Below are positions 26,297-35,481 of a stretch of 64,000 nucleotides of DNA, one piece after another (position 1 is the first letter of the stretch; each line of letters opens with the position of its first letter). Position numbers and translations under genes: made by a program. The notes beneath the pieces were generated by a model. It saw only the letters and a list, made by a program, of their open reading frames with translations. It searched no databases and was not told where the DNA came from. Source of the DNA: Pseudomonas khorasanensis (lineage in GTDB: Bacteria > Pseudomonadota > Gammaproteobacteria > Pseudomonadales > Pseudomonadaceae); assembly GCF_014268505.2 (NCBI RefSeq), contig NZ_JABWQP020000001.1, positions 1,240,001 to 1,304,000 on the forward strand, given 5' to 3'.

Positions 26297-26812
26297 ATGA
26301 ACGCACTTGCAAAGGTCGCATCATCTACGTTTCAAGGAAAATGCCACGGTTTAGTAAACGGAACAGAAACCTTCGATGCTGGGTTGGTTGAGCTGTTCGA
26401 CGCCATCTATCCACCGCCGCACGGTGAAGCTCATGTCATGCTCGCAACGCAAAGGAAGCCTGCACCTGATTACACGACCAAAGAACTGAAAATCTCATTT
26501 TCAAAAGGGAAGCCGGACGCTACATATGGTCTCTATCCGGATGCCTACACGGTGCGGGTACTTTTTGTCGATAACAGCAGCCCCGAGAAACCCGTCGTTT
26601 ACTCGCAGTATCAGGGACAGGCACGAGTGGCGTTCGACGCCCAGAGCCATACTTTCTCCGGACAAATCAGCGTAACTCTCGAAAACTTGGATGAAGATAC
26701 GCGCAGAACTATTGATGTAAAAATTGATTTCGAAGCCTATCAACGCGTACCTGCCAAAAAAATCCATCGTCGCCCATCTGCTAAGGTTGTAGATAAGGTT
26801 GTGGGTTGCTGA
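26297..26812 (+). CDS. Hypothetical cytoplasmic protein
   Basis: A 171-residue protein with no signal peptide or membrane span. It has a mixed alpha/beta composition with alternating hydrophobic strands (YGLYPDAYTVRVLFVDN, TFSGQISVTLENLDEDT) and a basic Lys/Arg-rich tail (KKIHRRPSAK), which suggests a beta-sandwich-like body. I do not recognise a family. GCGGAG precedes ATG 26297 by nine bases. A strong bidirectional terminator separates it from the autotransporter gene. Its promoter shares a palindrome with the Ig-like pair, so it may belong to the same regulon. Confidence 0.65.
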   Translation: MNALAKVASSTFQGKCHGLVNGTETFDAGLVELFDAIYPPPHGEAHVMLATQRKPAPDYTTKELKISFSKGKPDATYGLYPDAYTVRVLFVDNSSPEKPVVYSQYQGQARVAFDAQSHTFSGQISVTLENLDEDTRRTIDVKIDFEAYQRVPAKKIHRRPSAKVVDKVVGC

Positions 26813-26832
26813 TTTAGTTTCTTGCAGTCAAT

Positions 26833-26860
26833 AAAAAAGGAAGTCAAGGCTTCCTTTTTT
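26833..26860. terminator. Bidirectional Rho-independent terminator
   Basis: AAAAAAGGAAG and CTTCCTTTTTT form an eleven-base stem with a six-base loop and A/T tracts on both sides. It serves the gene ending at 26812 and the autotransporter ending at 26880. Confidence 0.9.
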
Positions 26861-26879
26861 ATTGACTACCAACCTTACG

Positions 26880-29126
26880 TTAGAACGAATAGCGAAGCCC
26901 CAGGGTTAGCCCCGCCGGTTGGCGGAAATTTTTGCCATCACTGTATTCATAATCTGCATGCATTTGCAGCTTGTTTGTCATTGACACGGACATCCCTGCG
27001 CCGAGCAACGACCGCGCACCGGAAAGATCGTTCTTGAACACGTTATTGTTGACCTGAACTTCATTGTTTTTGGCGAACTCGTAAGCTGCCCCCACACGCA
27101 GGTAGGGCTGCACCCCAATATCGTTGCTCAATGAGTAGTTCCGGCCTACTGTAATTCCTGCCTCACCCAGTAGCGAGCGCGCGCGATCACCTTCGGCATG
27201 CAAATCGTTATCAAGAGAAAAATCCTTGCCCTGAATAACCACGGCAGACCATTTTGTGAACGGCTCCATGAAATAACCGTCATCGAATTTGATATGCCGG
27301 CCGAACTCGATCGAACCACCTACTCCCGTATTGTCGTAGCCACCCTTGGCGCGCTCCCCGTCGCTCAGACCGACCTTCGCATCATTGCGAAAACGGTTCG
27401 CTTTGATAACACCGTCGAGATAGTAACCACTCGCGGCATCCAGCCAGGTGACATAGGTGCCGAGATAATAGCTGTCGACTTTACCTGAGGTTCCCGCATC
27501 GAGATTGAGATCGGATTGACTGTGGCCACCCATGATTCCCAATAACCATTGTCCATCACCGATCGGCAACTGTGTGTCCGCCCCAAGCGTGAAACCGTAT
27601 TGGGTCTGTTCGTAACCGACACCGGATCCATCGGCAATTTGATACTTGTTGCCATAGGTGCGTCCCCACGCGCCCGCCTTGCCACTGTTCAATCGCAACT
27701 CGCCCATTCGAGTACGCAAAGAGGTCAGCTCTCCGTACCAGGCAGGCAACGGCGTATTGAACAATGCGAGCACCGAACGAGCTCCAGGGCTGATAACCCG
27801 TGTTTCCGGATCCAGAATCCAGTCATTACCACTTTTGGCCAAACCGTAGGAATAAGCGCCCTGATCGACATTACGGGGAAGCGTAAAAACCGCATCGCCC
27901 CCAGCGGTTTTGACGACCGTAACCGGTTGACCTGCCGGCAGTTCGGTACCACTGCTTTCGATCAGCAACTGGTGGGAGCCACTGGCGGTTCCAGTGACAT
28001 TCAACAGGTCCGTGCGCCCCGTCGCCAGATCAGTGGCCATGATGAACTTGCCACTCCCGGACAATTCGGCCACGTTCAGTTGGTAGAACGCATTGTTGTC
28101 ACCAAACTTGATCGATCCACCATCAAGCACCAGTTTTTCAACCTGACTATTGTCAACCAACACCCATTGGGAGGTACCACTTATGGTCGCACTGCTGACG
28201 TTCTCCAGACGCCCGGTGAGAACGGAGTTGTTCTGCAGGGTCAACTCGGAATGGCTTCCGTTTTCAACAATGATGTTGCCATTCAACGTGCTGGCGTTGA
28301 CCGTCATCAATGCAGTCGCGCCGCCTTTGACCTCTAACAACGTGTTATTGCCCGCTAACAAACGGGAGTTATTCAGCGTCAAAGTGGCCGTCTCCTCAGC
28401 CACATTGCCGAAATCGACGACAATCGCCGACCCGGTTATGCCATGGACAGTGGTCTTATCAAGATTAAGCGTTGCCGGTGCAGTACCCGTGATATCCAGT
28501 TCGATCAATACGCCGTTCTGGTTGCCAGTGATCGTGCTGCTTCTGGCGATCGCATCGGCACTCTGCAACCACATGCCATAACTGGTAGAGCCCGTTCCAA
28601 CCAACGTGGAGTCCGCGATATTGATCAAGCTATGCGAGGTTGCGAATGCTCCAGCGTCAATACCAGTGATGGTGCTGTTACCCGTTATGTTCAGGATGGA
28701 ACCGGCCTGAGCATTAGAAAACCGCACGGCTGAGGCGCCAAACTCTTCACCACTGACGGTGCTGTTATTGACGTTACCTTGACTTGAAATCAGGAGCAGA
28801 CCTGATTGTCCGTTTGTTCCCGTGACTGTCGCACCATCGATGGAAAGAGTGGAATTATCACTGACACTGATTTCCCTGGTACTACTGCCCGCGTTTATGT
28901 TGACCCTGGAGCTATCCGCGTTGATACCAAGAGTCTGTGCATTGTTGATATTCAGCGTTGCGTTTTGCGTCAGGAACCAGCTTTCGATGGCATCGCCGTT
29001 GTTGACAGTGGCAGTTCCCCCTACCAACGAACCCGCGGAAACAAAGGAAGATGGCAACACAAGCGAGATACACAGCGCTGTCATCCTGGAAGGGGGGGAA
29101 ATAAAGGATCTGAAAGGTATTTGCAT
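26880..29126 (-). CDS. Autotransporter (type Va) with pertactin-like passenger
   Basis: An outer-membrane autotransporter of 748 residues from ATG 29126. I prefer this start because GCAGG lies eight bases upstream; an ATG twelve codons earlier (29162) has no ribosome site. A signal peptide with a long n-region ends at FVSA-GSL. The passenger (to about residue 470) is made of short Asn/Thr/Ser-rich beta-helix turns (STITG, NNSRLLAGNNTL). The pertactin-like junction and the 12-stranded beta-domain follow, with GAWGRTYGNKYQ and the terminal aromatic LGLRYSF. The role is probably adhesion or surface interaction. No protease triad is visible. Confidence 0.88.
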   Translation of the reverse strand: MQIPFRSFISPPSRMTALCISLVLPSSFVSAGSLVGGTATVNNGDAIESWFLTQNATLNINNAQTLGINADSSRVNINAGSSTREISVSDNSTLSIDGATVTGTNGQSGLLLISSQGNVNNSTVSGEEFGASAVRFSNAQAGSILNITGNSTITGIDAGAFATSHSLINIADSTLVGTGSTSYGMWLQSADAIARSSTITGNQNGVLIELDITGTAPATLNLDKTTVHGITGSAIVVDFGNVAEETATLTLNNSRLLAGNNTLLEVKGGATALMTVNASTLNGNIIVENGSHSELTLQNNSVLTGRLENVSSATISGTSQWVLVDNSQVEKLVLDGGSIKFGDNNAFYQLNVAELSGSGKFIMATDLATGRTDLLNVTGTASGSHQLLIESSGTELPAGQPVTVVKTAGGDAVFTLPRNVDQGAYSYGLAKSGNDWILDPETRVISPGARSVLALFNTPLPAWYGELTSLRTRMGELRLNSGKAGAWGRTYGNKYQIADGSGVGYEQTQYGFTLGADTQLPIGDGQWLLGIMGGHSQSDLNLDAGTSGKVDSYYLGTYVTWLDAASGYYLDGVIKANRFRNDAKVGLSDGERAKGGYDNTGVGGSIEFGRHIKFDDGYFMEPFTKWSAVVIQGKDFSLDNDLHAEGDRARSLLGEAGITVGRNYSLSNDIGVQPYLRVGAAYEFAKNNEVQVNNNVFKNDLSGARSLLGAGMSVSMTNKLQMHADYEYSDGKNFRQPAGLTLGLRYSF

Positions 29127-29342
29127 ACTGACAACCTGCCTCGAGAAAAGGATCGACTTCATTGACGAGATTTCAATGAAAGCTCGCGCATCTGAAAGGT
29201 TCGCTAGGCTAAAGAGTAATTACGCGTTGTTATGTAGGACTTATCCCTAATGCGTAAGGAAAAATCGTCGAAACCTCCATCCTATTGGGAAAGGACTACG
29301 GCGGACACAAAAGCGCTGCTCGGTGCCCACCGTATTCATAGG
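29127..29342. other. A/T-rich intergenic region upstream of the autotransporter
   Basis: Between the autotransporter start and the end of the 671-aa Ig-like gene, both on the minus strand. It contains a candidate minus-strand promoter region around 29205-29250 (ATTACTCTTTAGCC) but no palindrome or terminator I would defend. Confidence 0.35.
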
Positions 29343-31358
29343 TCAAGGAACCGGATTGGCTATCTCACAGTAATCGGTGTCGTTATCCAGCAAGAACACA
29401 AAATGGACAGCCGCATCAGACGCTGGAACAACATCAGTGATGGTATAGGTAAGTTTTCCGTAGCCATTGGAAACAGGTTTGAAATGGGTCATGTACGCAC
29501 CAATATCCGTTTCAATACCTTCAGGAGGTACCGTTCCGCTAATAGCTATGTCTCTGGTAACTAAAGTTCCCTCAATAGGTATCGTTGCACTTTCATCTTC
29601 ATAGCCTTGCCACTTCAGTGTCACTGTCCGTCCATCGATCAGCGAAGCGCTAAACGGAATAATGACTTTGAGATTGCGACGATTAGTGCCATCACCCGGA
29701 AAGCTTGGGTCATCGACTGGCAGAAAATTAAGCGTCGGGCAGGAAATCTCATCAAAAATGAGACGTTGCACCAGTACTTTGGGCAAATCGATTTTGGTGA
29801 TATCAACGACAACCGTTTCTTTATTTGAAAATACCGGATTAGCCCCCCCCACCGCCGTCAACCGCCACTTGATCATCACATCCGCGATCAGTTTCTCTTC
29901 GATAACGGACCAGGGAACAGTAAACGGCCCGATTTCTTCACCCTCTTCACCCGGCTGCAATAACCAAGGTGGCGTCAACTCCTTATCGTCATAAAAGACC
30001 GTGACGCTCTGCGCTGACTCGGTAGGAGGCGCATCATAGAGTTGAATGAAAATCTTGGCGTCTTTGCCGTGGTCATTATCATCAAGCTCATTATCTACAC
30101 CTTGCGACGACACCAACCGAGGCAACTCAAGCAACGGATTGACTTCACTTGGTTCATCCGGATTCACAGGACCGGGGTAAGAAATATCCACGGTGATATT
30201 TGCTTTCTCGGTGGCGATGGGATCACCCGAGCCGCGAAACATTTCATAACTGACGGTCGTAGGCACCTGCCCATCAGTTGAACCATAGGCAACCTTGATC
30301 ACAGTGGTGTAATCCACAGGAAAAATCAGAATTGTACTGGTGCCGACTCGTTGCTCTGGTAGTGAGATACCCTGCCACTTGGCAATGATGGTGTCAGACG
30401 GCGAGTTTGGCAGTGGAACCGGTACTTCAATGGTTACACCCAGTTTGCAGTCAGCCATATTAATCAACGTATCCCCGTCAGTGCCATCTGCCAACGGTAC
30501 AACTGGCGGCAACGGTACGGGTGGCGCCAAGCGTCGGACATTGCGCTGATTGGGTTTGGATTGCTTGCTAATGTTGCCTGCAAGATCTCTGACAATAAAA
30601 GTCAGCGTATTCAAACCTTCTGTCGATTTCTGAAAAATATCAACCGGGATCAGTATTTCACCCGAGGCAAGCAATGGAATGTCTTTCATGACGGGGGTTG
30701 CGTAAGCAGGGTCCGAAGGCACCCCCCAGTAGACGTCACAAACGTCTGAGGGATTGGTATTGGCCGCAAGCGTCACGGTTACCTTAATGCCTGTAGGATT
30801 AGCGCCCAGATAGGCATCATCGATATCCTTGGTCGGTGGCAAGTCGGCGGGAAATGAAATGGCTGGCGGGGAATAATCGGTCTCCGGTGTTTTGGTTTTA
30901 TAAGGTTTGGTTTTATCGATGTGGTACTCAGTAACAACCCGAGGGCCCGGGTTACTTCCGTTTGCAAATAATTGATAGATCAACTCCCACTCGGTGGGTG
31001 CTTCAGGCGTTGCAAGCTCCTCCAGCCTAGAGAGGGGAATAAATAATGGCAATGGCCATACACGGTCAGCGACAGGCCCCAAATCCAGTTTGGGAACGAT
31101 TGGAATCAGGGTTGCAGTGCCTTTTACCCGCAAATCGACGGTCAGCCTATCCCGGGCGTATTGAACTGGAGGTTGGGGGATCTGGTATTCCAACGGAGCC
31201 GTAAGCGATGCAATCGGGATGCGCAAATCACCGCCAGGCAAATTCTGAGCCGGAATCTTTGCCGGATCTACACGACTATTGCGAGCACTCCGAGCACTCC
31301 GAGCACTCGCTGGCGATACTTTCTGAGCCGATGTCGAACCTTCAACTTTCGCATTCAT
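29343..31358 (-). CDS. Large protein of tandem Ig-like modules
   Basis: A 671-residue protein. AGGAGC lies seven bases before ATG 31358, which excludes an earlier in-frame start. There is no Sec signal; the start has a Ser/Ala/Arg-rich stretch (SARSARSARNSR). The rest is built from beta-rich modules of about 120-150 residues that repeat a V-x-W-x-G element (CDVYWGVPSD, IIAKWQGIS, VTLKWQGYED) and a closing YTITD or FIVRDLAGN strand. I recognise the style (Ig-like folds of secreted adhesins) but not a named family. It follows the smaller homologue in what looks like one operon. Surface location is inference. Confidence 0.65.
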   Translation of the reverse strand: MNAKVEGSTSAQKVSPASARSARSARNSRVDPAKIPAQNLPGGDLRIPIASLTAPLEYQIPQPPVQYARDRLTVDLRVKGTATLIPIVPKLDLGPVADRVWPLPLFIPLSRLEELATPEAPTEWELIYQLFANGSNPGPRVVTEYHIDKTKPYKTKTPETDYSPPAISFPADLPPTKDIDDAYLGANPTGIKVTVTLAANTNPSDVCDVYWGVPSDPAYATPVMKDIPLLASGEILIPVDIFQKSTEGLNTLTFIVRDLAGNISKQSKPNQRNVRRLAPPVPLPPVVPLADGTDGDTLINMADCKLGVTIEVPVPLPNSPSDTIIAKWQGISLPEQRVGTSTILIFPVDYTTVIKVAYGSTDGQVPTTVSYEMFRGSGDPIATEKANITVDISYPGPVNPDEPSEVNPLLELPRLVSSQGVDNELDDNDHGKDAKIFIQLYDAPPTESAQSVTVFYDDKELTPPWLLQPGEEGEEIGPFTVPWSVIEEKLIADVMIKWRLTAVGGANPVFSNKETVVVDITKIDLPKVLVQRLIFDEISCPTLNFLPVDDPSFPGDGTNRRNLKVIIPFSASLIDGRTVTLKWQGYEDESATIPIEGTLVTRDIAISGTVPPEGIETDIGAYMTHFKPVSNGYGKLTYTITDVVPASDAAVHFVFLLDNDTDYCEIANPVP

Positions 31359-31448
31359 GTAATTGCTCCTTTTAAACATACGATTGCGCCACGCCAGGCT
31401 TTCAGCGTACATCGGCACTCATTTTCACAGCGCTATGTACCATCCGTT

Positions 31449-32240
31449 TCAAGGACCGCAGGGTGGGTCTTCTCCTGTAACGACCCGATCTATCTTTACC
31501 AGCCCTTTTTTTGATGTACCAATCAACTTTAAACCACGGTAGATGGAGTACGTCGTAATCGCCGAAGCCTTATTGATCATGGGTTCAATATGCGGAACAA
31601 AGGGTTCAACAACGACAGGAAAACCTTTATCGATTTCTGTCTCGGTCAATGAACTCTTTTTGATTAGCTTATAGGTCCGATCAATAGGCACGCCACTGCC
31701 ATTTAGACTCAGATAACCAATCCACTCGACTTCGCATCTATCGCCACTTTGCACAAACGCGGGTAGAGGTGGTACTTGTATCTCTATGCCTGTCCAGATC
31801 GGCGGCTGTGTTTCACAGTTAAGATATCCATCGGAATTCGCCTTCGGATACGTTACAGCCAGCAACCCCCTCACGACGTGATCGATAGTGAGCTTGCGAG
31901 GTAGCGAATTTGACGGATTTTGAACGTAGTTACGGGTTTGATAGAAGACTTCAACTACACCATCCGTCGTTAAATACTCAGGACCAATCGGAATCACGAA
32001 CTCACGCTCGGTGATCGGCGTGGTGTAAGTTTGGCTCAAATCAAATTCAATGACTGCTCCCCGTCTCATCCGCACAATAAGCGTGTCTTGCCTTCCATCT
32101 GGTGATTGCACCGGCCAAATCGGAACAACCACTTCTATTCCTGTAATCAACAACTCCAGCGGGATGCGCCCGTCAGGATCATCATCTGCAACTCCGACTA
32201 CTTTTGGCGGGTTGTATACCAGGATTTCACTAGGCGGCAT
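31449..32240 (-). CDS. Ig-like module protein, smaller homologue of the downstream gene
   Basis: A 263-residue protein. I chose ATG 32240, which has GGAG six bases upstream; the frame remains open to a TTG at 32282. It holds one and a half of the modules seen in the 671-residue neighbour, with CEVEWIGYL in the place of the V-x-W-x-G element and TTYSIYRG closing a module. There is no signal peptide or membrane span. It lies 90 bases upstream of the larger gene on the same strand, so they are probably co-transcribed from the region that carries the CTGTCAGATCTGACAG palindrome. Function unknown. Confidence 0.62.
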   Translation of the reverse strand: MPPSEILVYNPPKVVGVADDDPDGRIPLELLITGIEVVVPIWPVQSPDGRQDTLIVRMRRGAVIEFDLSQTYTTPITEREFVIPIGPEYLTTDGVVEVFYQTRNYVQNPSNSLPRKLTIDHVVRGLLAVTYPKANSDGYLNCETQPPIWTGIEIQVPPLPAFVQSGDRCEVEWIGYLSLNGSGVPIDRTYKLIKKSSLTETEIDKGFPVVVEPFVPHIEPMINKASAITTYSIYRGLKLIGTSKKGLVKIDRVVTGEDPPCGP

Positions 32241-32311
32241 GACCATCTCCACAGGCGAACTTTCAAAGCGTTCCTGCAACAAATTAGGCGCTTGCTTTAA
32301 CTACTTGCCTA

Positions 32312-32327
32312 CTGTCAGATCTGACAG
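32312..32327. promoter_or_regulatory. Perfect 16-bp palindrome upstream of the Ig-like pair
   Basis: CTGTCAGATCTGACAG, 72 bases upstream of the start at 32240. The core and flanks (ACTGTCAG..CT.ACAGGT.A) match the palindrome at 26181-26206, about 6 kb away, in front of another accessory gene. Likely a dimeric repressor or activator site. Confidence 0.55.
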
Positions 32328-32405
32328 GTAATTCGACCGTTCATCGGAATCTCCCCCTGCGCGCGGAGGTTTACTACTTGACGCTTTCCGGCAAATACTG
32401 TTTTC

Positions 32406-32419
32406 TGAAACCGGTTTCA
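32406..32419. promoter_or_regulatory. PtxS operator in the ptxS promoter
   Basis: TGAAACCGGTTTCA, a perfect 14-base palindrome 28 bases before the ptxS start. The same sequence is the published PtxS site in pseudomonads, which indicates autoregulation released by 2-ketogluconate. Confidence 0.92.
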
Positions 32420-32447
32420 GCACCACCCAATAACAAAAAGGTCCGCA

Positions 32448-33476
32448 ATGAACGACTTCTCCGCCGCCCAGCGCAGCCGCGTGACCATGCTCGACGTCGC
32501 CGAACGCGCCGGGGTGTCCAAGGCCAGCGTCTCGCGCTTCATCGGCGATGATCGCGCCCTGCTCTCGGATGCCATTGCCTTGCGCATCAAACAGGCCATC
32601 AGCGAACTCGGCTACCGTCCCAATCAAATGGCCCGTGGCCTGAAACGCGGACGTACGCGCCTGATCGGCATGCTCGTCGCCGATATCCGTAACCCTTATT
32701 CGATTGCCGTGATGCACGGGGTGGAAACCGCCTGCCGTGCGCACGGCTACAGCCTGGTGGTGTGCAACACCGACCGTGATGACGAGCAGGAACGCCAGCA
32801 CCTCGCACTGCTGCGCTCGTACAACATCGAAGGGCTGATCGTGAACACGCTGGGCCATCATCGTGACGAGTTGCATGAGCTGCGCCGCGAGATGCCGCTG
32901 GTGCTGGTGGATCGCAAGGTCGCCGGGCTCGACAGCGACATGGTCGGGCTGAACAATCCGCAAGCGGTGGAGATGGCGTTCACACACCTTGAGCAGCGCG
33001 GGTATCGGAATCTTTTGATGGTCACCGAGCCGTACGACGGCACCAGTTCGCGGATCGAGCGTGTCAGCAGTTTTCAGGCGCAGATTGCTCAGCACTCGGG
33101 GTTGAACGGGGTAGTTGTTGAAACCGGTGATCACCTTGAAAACGACCTTCAGAACTTTTTGAACAAAACCGATGCCGGACCAAGAGCGCTGTTTTGCGCC
33201 AACGGCGTAGCAGCGCTGGCGGCGACTCAAGCGCTTCGGGCGCTAGGTGTGCGCTTGTTTGAGGACGTCGGGCTGATTGCCCTGGATGATCTGGATTGGT
33301 ATCCGTTGGTGGGCAGCGGGATTACGGCGCTGGCCCAACCGACGCAAGAGATAGGCGCGCGGGCGTTCGAGTGTTTGCTCAAGCGCTTGCGTGGAGATGA
33401 TGACTTAGCGCGAGTGCTGGATTTTGCGCCGGTGCTGATTGAACGGGGTTCGACCCGAGGGATTGGCGGCGTCTGA
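32448..33476 (+). CDS. ptxS: LacI-family regulator of 2-ketogluconate utilisation
   Basis: A 342-residue repressor. The N-terminal helix-turn-helix (VTMLDVAERAGVSKASVSRF, about residues 12-31) and hinge (YRPNQMARGL) are typical of LacI, followed by a periplasmic-binding-protein-like effector domain. The neighbouring kguEKTD genes and two identical palindromic operators identify it as PtxS, which releases DNA on binding 2-ketogluconate. AAAGGT precedes ATG 32448. It sits upstream of and in the same direction as kguE, separated by a REP and its own operator copy. Confidence 0.93.
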   Translation: MNDFSAAQRSRVTMLDVAERAGVSKASVSRFIGDDRALLSDAIALRIKQAISELGYRPNQMARGLKRGRTRLIGMLVADIRNPYSIAVMHGVETACRAHGYSLVVCNTDRDDEQERQHLALLRSYNIEGLIVNTLGHHRDELHELRREMPLVLVDRKVAGLDSDMVGLNNPQAVEMAFTHLEQRGYRNLLMVTEPYDGTSSRIERVSSFQAQIAQHSGLNGVVVETGDHLENDLQNFLNKTDAGPRALFCANGVAALAATQALRALGVRLFEDVGLIALDDLDWYPLVGSGITALAQPTQEIGARAFECLLKRLRGDDDLARVLDFAPVLIERGSTRGIGGV

Positions 33477-33485
33477 TCTGGCGCT

Positions 33486-33550
33486 TTCGCGAGCAGGCTC
33501 GCTCCCACAGGTGACCGCGTTCCAGGTGTGGGAGCGAGCCTGCTCGCGAA
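33486..33550. repeat. REP-type inverted repeat, family B
   Basis: Perfect 24-base arms (33486-33509 and 33527-33550) directly after ptxS. It probably protects or ends the ptxS transcript before the kguE promoter. Confidence 0.9.
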
Positions 33551-33602
33551 GGCGCCCGGAAGGACACCACAGAACCATCTGATACATTTTTTTGAACAAA
33601 AA

Positions 33603-33616
33603 TGAAACCGGTTTCA
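33603..33616. promoter_or_regulatory. PtxS operator in the kgu promoter
   Basis: Second perfect copy of TGAAACCGGTTTCA, 13 bases before the kguE start, consistent with repression of the kguEKTD operon by PtxS. Confidence 0.92.
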
Positions 33617-33629
33617 GAGGTCAATAACA

Positions 33630-34412
33630 ATGAATAAACCCGCCGTTTCCATCAGTCTGTCCAGCTACGGCGCCGAGCTTGTGCGCCAACGCGGGCAGGA
33701 TTCTTTTATCGATGTTCTGGCGGCCGCCGGAGCGAACCGTATCGAATGGCGCGAAGAGTTGCTGACGCGGGAAGACCCTGCGCAACTGGCTCAGGCCACA
33801 CAGGCGCAGGGCCTGCAAAGCATCTATTCCTCCCCCACCGAACTGTGGCTGGCCGGTCAGGCGCAGCCTAATCCTGAGCTGATCACTGCGCTGCAACAGG
33901 CTGAGGCGTTCGGCTCGAAATGGCTGAAAGTTTCTCTCGGCTATTTCACCGACAACAATGATCTGCAGGCCTTGGCCGAACGCCTGAAGCACACTCCGGT
34001 GCAGTTGCTGGTGGAAAACGACCAGACCCTGCATGGTGGGCGCATCGAGCCGTTCCAGCGGTTCTTCGCCGCCGTGGAGCAGCACGACTTGCCGATCAAA
34101 ATGACTTTCGACATCGGCAACTGGCACTGGCAGGACCAATCCGCCGCCAGCGCCGCACGTGCACTGGGGCGTCATGTCGGTTACGTGCATTGCAAAGCCG
34201 TGGCCCGCCGCGCCGACGGCAAACTGGTCGCCGTACCGCCGGACGTCAGCGACCTGCACCTGTGGGAGCAACTGCTGCGGCACATGGATCAAGGCGTTAT
34301 GCGGGCCGCCGAATACCCGTTGCAGGGTGATGATCTGGTTGAGTTGACCACTGAACACGTTGCCACCCTCGCCCGCCTCGGCCAATCCCGTCTGGAGCCA
34401 GCCCATGTCTGA
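33630..34412 (+). CDS. kguE: KguE, sugar isomerase/epimerase-like TIM-barrel protein
   Basis: A 260-residue protein of the AP-endonuclease-2 TIM-barrel family (xylose-isomerase-like). Metal-binding acidic and His residues appear in [27 protein letters not shown] and VHCKAV. In P. putida and P. aeruginosa kguE is the first gene of the 2-ketogluconate operon; its exact reaction is not settled and may be an epimerisation. The gene begins 13 bases after a PtxS operator and overlaps kguK by eight bases. Confidence 0.9.
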   Translation: MNKPAVSISLSSYGAELVRQRGQDSFIDVLAAAGANRIEWREELLTREDPAQLAQATQAQGLQSIYSSPTELWLAGQAQPNPELITALQQAEAFGSKWLKVSLGYFTDNNDLQALAERLKHTPVQLLVENDQTLHGGRIEPFQRFFAAVEQHDLPIKMTFDIGNWHWQDQSAASAARALGRHVGYVHCKAVARRADGKLVAVPPDVSDLHLWEQLLRHMDQGVMRAAEYPLQGDDLVELTTEHVATLARLGQSRLEPAHV

Positions 34413-35424
34413 GATCGATATTCTTTCGTTTGGCGAAACCATGGCAATGCTGGTCGCCGAACAGACCGGCGATCTGGCGAAGGTCGAGCAGTTTCACAAG
34501 CGCATTGCCGGGGCGGACAGCAACGTGGCGATCGGCTTGTCGCGGCTAGGTTTCAACGTAGCCTGGCTGAGCCGGGTCGGCAATGATTCCCTTGGCCGTT
34601 TCGTTGTCGAAACGTTAGTTAAGGAAGGTCTGGACTGCAGCCACGTTGAGGTCGATAAAAACCAACCGACCGGCTTCCAGTTCAAATCGCGCAACGACGA
34701 CGGCAGCGACCCGCAGGTCGAATATTTCCGCCGTGGCTCGGCGGCCAGTCACCTGTCGAAGCAATCAATCACGCCGTCGCTGCTCGATGCCCGCCATCTG
34801 CATGCCACTGGGATTCCTCCGGCGCTATCGGCTTCGGCACGGGAAATGTCCTTCGAACTGATGACTCGAATGCGCGCTGCCGGGCGCAGCGTGTCATTCG
34901 ACCCGAATCTGCGCCCGAGCCTGTGGGCCAGCGAGAGCGAAATGATTCGTGAGATCAACCGACTCGCCGCTCTTGCCCACTGGGTACTGCCGGGGTTGAG
35001 CGAAGGTCGCTTGCTCACCGGGTTCGACGACCCGGCGGACATCGCTGCGTTTTATCTGGATCAGGGCGCCGAAGCGGTGGCGATCAAGCTCGGGCCTGAA
35101 GGCGCTTATTACCGCACGCATCTGGATCAGGGCTTTGTCGCTGGCGTGCCCGTGACAACCGTGGTCGATACGGTGGGCGCCGGTGACGGTTTTGCGGTGG
35201 GGATGATCAGCGCCCTGCTTGAGCACAAGAGTTTTGCCGAGGCGGTGCAGCGGGCGAACTGGATTGGCAGTCGCGCCGTGCAGAGTCGCGGGGATATGGA
35301 GGGTTTGCCGACACGCCTGGAATTGTCCGATGAATTCGAAGCTGCCTTCGCGAGCAGGCTCGCTCCCACCGGTGAATGCATTCCAACTGTGGGAGCGAGC
35401 CTGCTCGCGAAGAGGCCCGCCTAG
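34405..35424 (+). CDS. kguK: 2-Ketogluconate kinase (PfkB family), C-terminus encoded by a REP
   Basis: A 339-residue ribokinase-type enzyme that phosphorylates 2-ketogluconate to 2-keto-6-phosphogluconate. The PfkB signature [14 protein letters not shown] with catalytic Asp and the upstream KLGPEGAYY strand are intact. The start ATG 34405 is inside the end of kguE (coupled). The family is close to 315 residues; here the reading frame runs on through a family-B REP (35347-35411), which encodes [17 protein letters not shown] and gives about 25 extra residues before TAG 35424. Confidence 0.92.
   Translation: MSEIDILSFGETMAMLVAEQTGDLAKVEQFHKRIAGADSNVAIGLSRLGFNVAWLSRVGNDSLGRFVVETLVKEGLDCSHVEVDKNQPTGFQFKSRNDDGSDPQVEYFRRGSAASHLSKQSITPSLLDARHLHATGIPPALSASAREMSFELMTRMRAAGRSVSFDPNLRPSLWASESEMIREINRLAALAHWVLPGLSEGRLLTGFDDPADIAAFYLDQGAEAVAIKLGPEGAYYRTHLDQGFVAGVPVTTVVDTVGAGDGFAVGMISALLEHKSFAEAVQRANWIGSRAVQSRGDMEGLPTRLELSDEFEAAFASRLAPTGECIPTVGASLLAKRPA
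35347..35411. repeat. REP-type inverted repeat, family B, inside the kguK reading frame
   Basis: Arms 35347-35369 and 35389-35411 are translated as the C-terminus of the kguK product. Other family-B copies in this window lie outside genes. Confidence 0.9.
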
Positions 35425-35481
35425 GCACTGCAAATTATTGAACCTGCTGCGACAAAAACAACAAGCTCAGGAGTCACACCC

